From Clostridium sp. AM30-24 (GTDB lineage: Bacteria > Bacillota > Clostridia > Lachnospirales > Lachnospiraceae), in NCBI RefSeq assembly GCF_003480435.1, contig NZ_QUJB01000004.1, positions 62,001 through 126,000 of the forward strand: a stretch of DNA of 64,000 nucleotides, read 5' to 3'. The translations under genes and the position numbers were made by a program. Below, in pieces: positions 59,801 to 64,000 of the stretch (positions are counted from its first letter, which is position 1; the number at the start of each line of letters is the position of its first letter). Below the pieces are notes generated by a model, which saw only the letters and a list, made by a program, of their open reading frames with translations, was not told where the DNA came from and did not search any database.

Positions 59801-60860
59801 GAAGATTCTTTTGATTGAAGATCTGTATGAGGAGGGATTTACTTCCGGTACAAAGGCGCGGCAGGATGTGCGAAAAATCATAGACGGGGATATTTTCTAC
59901 TGCTATATCAAGAAGAAATCAAAGATCAGAGATTATGCATATAGTCTTTTCAGACTATATGCCAGTCTTCCGAAGATTTATGCCCGGTCTCAAATTGTGA
60001 TTCAGTATCCATTCTATGCGAACGAGCGGTTTAATAGGATCTGTTATCAGGTACTGCCGAAAAAAGCAGTTCTTCTGATTCACGATATCAGCAGTCTACG
60101 CTATGAGATGCCGAAAAAAGCAGTCCAGAGGGAGATCAGAGCAATCAATCGCTTCAGGAAGATCATCGTCCATAACATACGGATGAAAAAATGGCTGGCA
60201 GACCAGGGAATACCGGATGAGAAGATGGTAATGCTGCAGATGTTTGATTATCTTGTAGAGAAAGATGGACAAACCTCAGGAGCGGAGATAAAGGATTCGA
60301 ATCAACAAAAAGCAACATCGGAAATGGAAAAAGCCAGAGATGGATATACAATTGCTTTTGCGGGAAATCTCGGAAAAAGTCGTTTTCTGGATCAATTGAT
60401 CGCCGACGGGAATCATGCTTTTCTGAATTTCGCACTGTACGGAATCCAACCGTCTGACAGAATTCTGGAATCGGGATTCTATAGAGGTGTCGAATCACCG
60501 GACCGGCTTCCGGATGTGCTGGAAGGTGACTTTGGTCTTGTGTGGGACGGCGAAAACCTCGAAGAAGGACAGGAAGCGGCAGGGCGATATCTCCAGTACA
60601 ACTGTCCGCATAAATTTTCCCTGTATATGGCAGCCGGGATACCGGTGATTATTGGAAAACACGCGGCGATGGCGGAGCTTGTGGAGAGAGAGAAGCTGGG
60701 GATCACAGTTCATGACCTGCATGAACTCTCTGAAAAATTAGCAGGATTAACGATAAAGGATTATGAAGAGATGAAGAAACATGCAGTGATAATTCAGACA
60801 AGAGTGCTCAAGGGAATCTATTTGAAAGCAGCGCTTAAGGGATGTGGGATGTTAAAATAA
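59793..60860 (+). CDS. Galactofuranosyltransferase-like glycosyltransferase
   Basis: 355 residues from ATG 59793, overlapping the preceding gene. The layout resembles the beta-1,6-galactofuranosyltransferase group (GT-B): VIQYPFYANERFNRICYQVL, LIHDISSLRYE, IVHNIRMKKWL, IAFAGNLGKSRFL, EGDFGLVWDGENLEE, and YNCPHKFSLYMAAGIPVI, which is the most recognisable block. A serine/glutamate-rich insertion lies near residues 155-185. No UDP-galactopyranose mutase is in the window, so Galf as donor is tentative. Confidence 0.75.
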   Translation: MDKKILLIEDLYEEGFTSGTKARQDVRKIIDGDIFYCYIKKKSKIRDYAYSLFRLYASLPKIYARSQIVIQYPFYANERFNRICYQVLPKKAVLLIHDISSLRYEMPKKAVQREIRAINRFRKIIVHNIRMKKWLADQGIPDEKMVMLQMFDYLVEKDGQTSGAEIKDSNQQKATSEMEKARDGYTIAFAGNLGKSRFLDQLIADGNHAFLNFALYGIQPSDRILESGFYRGVESPDRLPDVLEGDFGLVWDGENLEEGQEAAGRYLQYNCPHKFSLYMAAGIPVIIGKHAAMAELVEREKLGITVHDLHELSEKLAGLTIKDYEEMKKHAVIIQTRVLKGIYLKAALKGCGMLK

Positions 60861-60904
60861 CTCTCATTAGCTGTATGTGAAACTATGATAGGAATTATAA
60901 AAGA

Positions 60905-62353
60905 ATGAAAGAAAAATCTGTAAAATTAAATTTTATTATGAATATGATTTTGACAATGTCGAATTTCATATTCCCATTGATTACATTTCCGTATGTATCG
61001 AGAATCCTGCTCCCGATTGGCACAGGAAAAGTAGCATTTGCAACATCGATAGTGACATATTTTTCTATGTTTGCACAGCTTGGAATTCCAACATACGGAA
61101 TTCGAGTATGTGCACAGGTGCGCGACGATAAGGAAAAATTATCACGAACGGTTCAGGAATTGCTGTGTATCAGTATATGGACAACGGCAGCAGCATACCT
61201 TTTGTTCTTCATCGGACTTTGGACTGTTCCGAGAATGAGGGTAGATAAGACATTGTTTTTGATCGTAAGCACAATGATATTCTTTAACTCTATTGGAATG
61301 GAATGGCTGTATAAAGGTCTGGAAGAATATAGTTATATAACGATAAGGTCGATCATCGTGAAAATAGTCTCAGTAGGTGCAATGTTTTTACTGGTCAAAA
61401 GCAAAGAAGATTATGTGATCTATGGTGGCATATCAATTTTTGCATCGTCAGCTTCTAATGTGTTGAATTTTATAAACGCACATAAATATGTATCACTGCG
61501 TCCAACAGGAAAATATAATTTTTGCCAGCATATGAAACCGATCATGATCTTTTTTGCAATGTCCTGCGCAACAACCATTTATACTAATCTCGATACGGTT
61601 ATGCTGGGCTTTATAAAGACGGATGAAGATGTAGGATATTATAATGCGGCGGTTAAAATCAAGGGAATACTGGTAAGCATTATTACGTCGTTGGGAACAG
61701 TATTATTGCCAAGAGCTTCATACTATATTGAACACAATCTAAAAAGGGAATTTGAGGAAATAACGAAAAAGGCAATCAACTTTGTGTGCGTGGCAGCGCT
61801 TCCAATGATGGTATACTTTATTTTATATGCAAAGGAAGGAATTTATTTCCTCTCAGGTGATACTTATGGCGGTTCCGTTCTTCCTATGCAGATCCTGATG
61901 CCGACACTTTTCTTTATTGGGTTGACTAATATTATGGGAATTCAGGTGATGGTTCCGTTAGGAAAAGAAAAATGGGTATTATATTCTGTAACGCTGGGGG
62001 CTATTGTAGATATGCTCATTAATGCAGTGTTGATTCCCGGCATGGCATCTTCTGGGGCGGCAATCGGAACATTGATAGCGGAGGCTGCGGTACTGGTATA
62101 TCAATATTGGAAATTAAAAGATCTTACGTGTGGAATTCTGGAAAAGGTTTGTTGGAAAATCCTGATTTTTGCGGTTCTGATCGCCGGAGCAGTGGCTATC
62201 TGGGTGAAAGTATTGAATTTAGGTGTGTTTTTCACATTGATATTGTCCGCTGTTATTTATTTTGGAATCTACGGTGCTATATTGCTCGTTGCGGGAGAAC
62301 CTCTGCTAAAAGAAATATGGGGACAGATACTGAAGAAAATACAGATGAAATGA
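60905..62353 (+). CDS. Wzx-type polysaccharide flippase
   Basis: 482 residues, around 12-14 hydrophobic helices. The start NFIMNMILTMSNFIFPLITF followed by PYVSRILLPIGTGKVAFATS is the conserved N-terminus of the MATE-like polysaccharide_synt family. It carries the undecaprenyl-linked repeat unit across the membrane. Located 45 nt after the last glycosyltransferase. Base composition is more AT-rich than the primary-metabolism genes, as usual for surface glycan loci. Confidence 0.92.
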   Translation: MKEKSVKLNFIMNMILTMSNFIFPLITFPYVSRILLPIGTGKVAFATSIVTYFSMFAQLGIPTYGIRVCAQVRDDKEKLSRTVQELLCISIWTTAAAYLLFFIGLWTVPRMRVDKTLFLIVSTMIFFNSIGMEWLYKGLEEYSYITIRSIIVKIVSVGAMFLLVKSKEDYVIYGGISIFASSASNVLNFINAHKYVSLRPTGKYNFCQHMKPIMIFFAMSCATTIYTNLDTVMLGFIKTDEDVGYYNAAVKIKGILVSIITSLGTVLLPRASYYIEHNLKREFEEITKKAINFVCVAALPMMVYFILYAKEGIYFLSGDTYGGSVLPMQILMPTLFFIGLTNIMGIQVMVPLGKEKWVLYSVTLGAIVDMLINAVLIPGMASSGAAIGTLIAEAAVLVYQYWKLKDLTCGILEKVCWKILIFAVLIAGAVAIWVKVLNLGVFFTLILSAVIYFGIYGAILLVAGEPLLKEIWGQILKKIQMK

Positions 62354-62378
62354 ATAGATGAAGAAAAGGGAAAGCAGA

Positions 62379-63821
62379 ATGCAAAATATATGGAAAGATT
62401 TCTTGAAGCGAAAAGAGCTGGCGGCCTTAATCATTGTTGTAAGTGCCATGATCTTCAATAGTCTGGGAATGCAGCAAGGCGGGATGGAGATCGCCACTCA
62501 TTATACAGAGTTTGGAATCATAGCGGGTATCATTGTGGCACTTGCATGGGTCGCTGCGATCAGGATCTTTAAGAGTACACAGTACAGTAAAACGGATCTG
62601 GAACGTCTGAATACGGATATGAAAATTAAATGGCTTCGCTTAAGAAAGGATAGATGGTATAGCGATTATCGCGCAGGTGAGACGCTTGCACTGGTCGGCT
62701 TTGCATTGCTTTTGAGTGTCAGCGTGTGGTCAACAACCATGTTTCCCAGAAGCGGCGTGATCGTTAAAGTGTGTAAGCTGACATTTCTTGGATGTATGGG
62801 AGTGAAAATTATTCTGTATGACAGGTATCGGATCAAAGAGCTGCTTCTTATAGCACTCGCTGGGGCATGTGTGCTCGGAAATTTATATGCATCGCGATAC
62901 CTTGATCCGCTGATGTGGATGATGCTGATCCTTGGAAGCCGGAATGTCCCATTTAAGAAGATCATTCAGGTATATCTCATGATTGCAGGCGGGATCTGTC
63001 TTCTGGCATTTGCGGGATCTATACTGGGGATTATTGAGAATCTGCAGTATGAGGCGGGAGAACGTGGAATTCGAAATTCCTTTGGAATTATGTACCCTAC
63101 AGATTTTGGGGCACATGTATTCTTCCTCCTGTTATCATTCTTTTATCTTTGGGGAGAACGGCTGAAATGGTATCATTATATGTTGGGGACTCTTGCGGGC
63201 TTTCTTGTATACCGGTATTGCAATGCCAGGGTGGATTCCGGATGTATCATTATGGCATCCATGCTGTTTGGAATCGGAAATCTGATTACAAAGAAGAGAA
63301 AATCGGAAAAAGATAGTCTGATGCAAAAGATCTGGAAAAAGTGCTGGGGGTGGTTTGGACCATATATCATGCCGCTTTTAGCAATCGCTTCCATTGCTGC
63401 CACGAATGCGTATAACTGGGAATATGCTGGAGAAAGTGTTTACAGTACACTTGTAGCACGGCTTATGTTTGGGAAAAAGGCATTTGTTGAATATGGGATC
63501 AAATTATTTGGTCAGAAGATCGAAATGATAGGAGGTGGACTCACGACGGACTGGCAGGGAGATTATTTCTTTTTGGACTGTTCATATGTAAATATCTTAA
63601 TGACCTGGGGAGTGTTGCTTTTAATTATTGTGCTTGCATTATTCTGGTACGCATGCTGGAAAAATAGCAAGGATCTGTATTTACAATACGCAATGGCATT
63701 AATTGCAGTGAATTGTGTGATCGCTCATCACTTGATGGATATTTCCTATGATATATTTGTGCTGGCGGCTGTCGGAATGGAACAGAGAAAGAACTGTATA
63801 GAGAAAAATGAGGATCATTAA
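62379..63821 (+). CDS. Wzy-like polysaccharide polymerase
   Basis: 480 residues from ATG 62379 (AAGGGA at good spacing; ATG 62358 has none). About 11-12 membrane helices. No strongly conserved motif, as usual for Wzy, but the order after a flippase, the loop NSFGIMYPTDFGAHVFFLLL, and a late periplasmic-type loop (IEMIGGGLTTDWQGDYFFLD followed by CSYVNILMTWG) fit polymerases of Gram-positive capsule loci. It would join repeat units outside the membrane. Ends before a terminator that closes the cluster. Confidence 0.78.
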   Translation: MQNIWKDFLKRKELAALIIVVSAMIFNSLGMQQGGMEIATHYTEFGIIAGIIVALAWVAAIRIFKSTQYSKTDLERLNTDMKIKWLRLRKDRWYSDYRAGETLALVGFALLLSVSVWSTTMFPRSGVIVKVCKLTFLGCMGVKIILYDRYRIKELLLIALAGACVLGNLYASRYLDPLMWMMLILGSRNVPFKKIIQVYLMIAGGICLLAFAGSILGIIENLQYEAGERGIRNSFGIMYPTDFGAHVFFLLLSFFYLWGERLKWYHYMLGTLAGFLVYRYCNARVDSGCIIMASMLFGIGNLITKKRKSEKDSLMQKIWKKCWGWFGPYIMPLLAIASIAATNAYNWEYAGESVYSTLVARLMFGKKAFVEYGIKLFGQKIEMIGGGLTTDWQGDYFFLDCSYVNILMTWGVLLLIIVLALFWYACWKNSKDLYLQYAMALIAVNCVIAHHLMDISYDIFVLAAVGMEQRKNCIEKNEDH

Positions 63822-63845
63822 AATAATCTGAAACGATTTTATACT

Positions 63846-63884
63846 TTGCGCTTGCTGCTTCTTGCGGCAGGCGCAATTAATTTT
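63846..63884 (+). terminator. Terminator of the polysaccharide cluster
   Basis: Stem 63846-63857 with 63864-63876, mostly GC, followed by a T run. Confidence 0.75.
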
Positions 63885-63900
63885 TATGGGAGGATACGAT

Positions 63901-64000
63901 ATGCTGGTGGATATGAAGCAATTGGCGCAGGACATTCAAAACTTTAGAAAAGAACTTAAGGTTGAGAGAAATCTGTCTGAACACACCTTACAGGCATACG
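63901..64000 (+). CDS. Tyrosine recombinase (Xer/phage-integrase type), N-terminal fragment
   Basis: The gene continues beyond the window. The 33 visible residues, MKQLAQDIQNFRKELKVERN then LSEHTLQAY, match the SAM-like core-binding domain start of XerC/XerD-type recombinases (the LSxxTLxAY motif). GGGAGG precedes ATG 63901. The catalytic Arg-His-Arg-Tyr residues are outside. Such enzymes often sit beside variable surface loci and may invert promoters or genes; target sites here are not known. Confidence 0.75.
   Translation, partial: MLVDMKQLAQDIQNFRKELKVERNLSEHTLQAY

Overview
The window reads as a piece of a Gram-positive, anaerobic gut-type Clostridia chromosome, most likely family Lachnospiraceae (inference). 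Supporting features are reverse-type rubrerythrin with PerR, LuxS, type III glutamine synthetase, TAXI-TRAP transport, LarB/LarC, AGGAGG-type ribosome binding sites, TTGNNN-17-TATAAT promoters, lipoproteins with Ala/Thr-rich linkers, and choline-binding-repeat exoproteins. No rRNA, tRNA or CRISPR array was seen.

Layout. 1-388: tail of a glycogen-debranching enzyme, then a 133-bp cloverleaf-like repeat. 577-6543: five overlapping genes (AraC-type response regulator, soluble histidine kinase, degenerate sugar-ABC ATPase, membrane-tethered sugar-binding protein, RbsC-like permease) that look like one sensory unit. 6749-14601: peptide-type ABC importer followed by a neutral-ceramidase-like amidase and a metallo-beta-lactamase-fold hydrolase. 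14683-16348 (minus): two small PH-like membrane proteins and luxS. 16649-20026: FAH-family hydrolase, larB and a larC with a histidine-rich insert. 20081-20485: a type I toxin-like micro-gene beside the remnant of a second copy. 20601-21750 (minus): rubrerythrin and perR, sharing a Fur/PerR-like box. 22125-29609: a 1617-residue multidomain protein (HD, helical repeats, NadD-like nucleotidyltransferase, possible GNAT, PRTase-like), a divergent malate/lactate-dehydrogenase-like protein and a flavoprotein. 29828-33440: TAXI-TRAP importer. 33471-33687: a second small toxin-like locus with an opposing promoter. 33755-38585: thrC, fba, glnN.

38669-50609 is a phosphocholine surface island. It has a GH25 lysozyme with choline-binding repeats, an HTH-LicC-LicA fusion able to make CDP-choline, and three paralogous secreted choline-binding proteins (A intact, B broken, C intact and inverted). 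Two AAA ATPase loci (one intact, one remnant) sit between A and B. Each choline-binding gene starts and ends with complementary 15-16 nt sequences, so the predicted mRNA 5' end can pair with its own 3' UTR.

50884-63821 is a surface polysaccharide locus: O-antigen-ligase-like protein, HddC-GmhB fusion and HddA for GDP-heptose, initiating sugar-phosphate transferase, four glycosyltransferases, Wzx flippase and Wzy-like polymerase. The window ends inside a tyrosine recombinase gene. The two halves fit together: one builds a heptose-containing glycan, the other supplies phosphocholine and the proteins that bind it.
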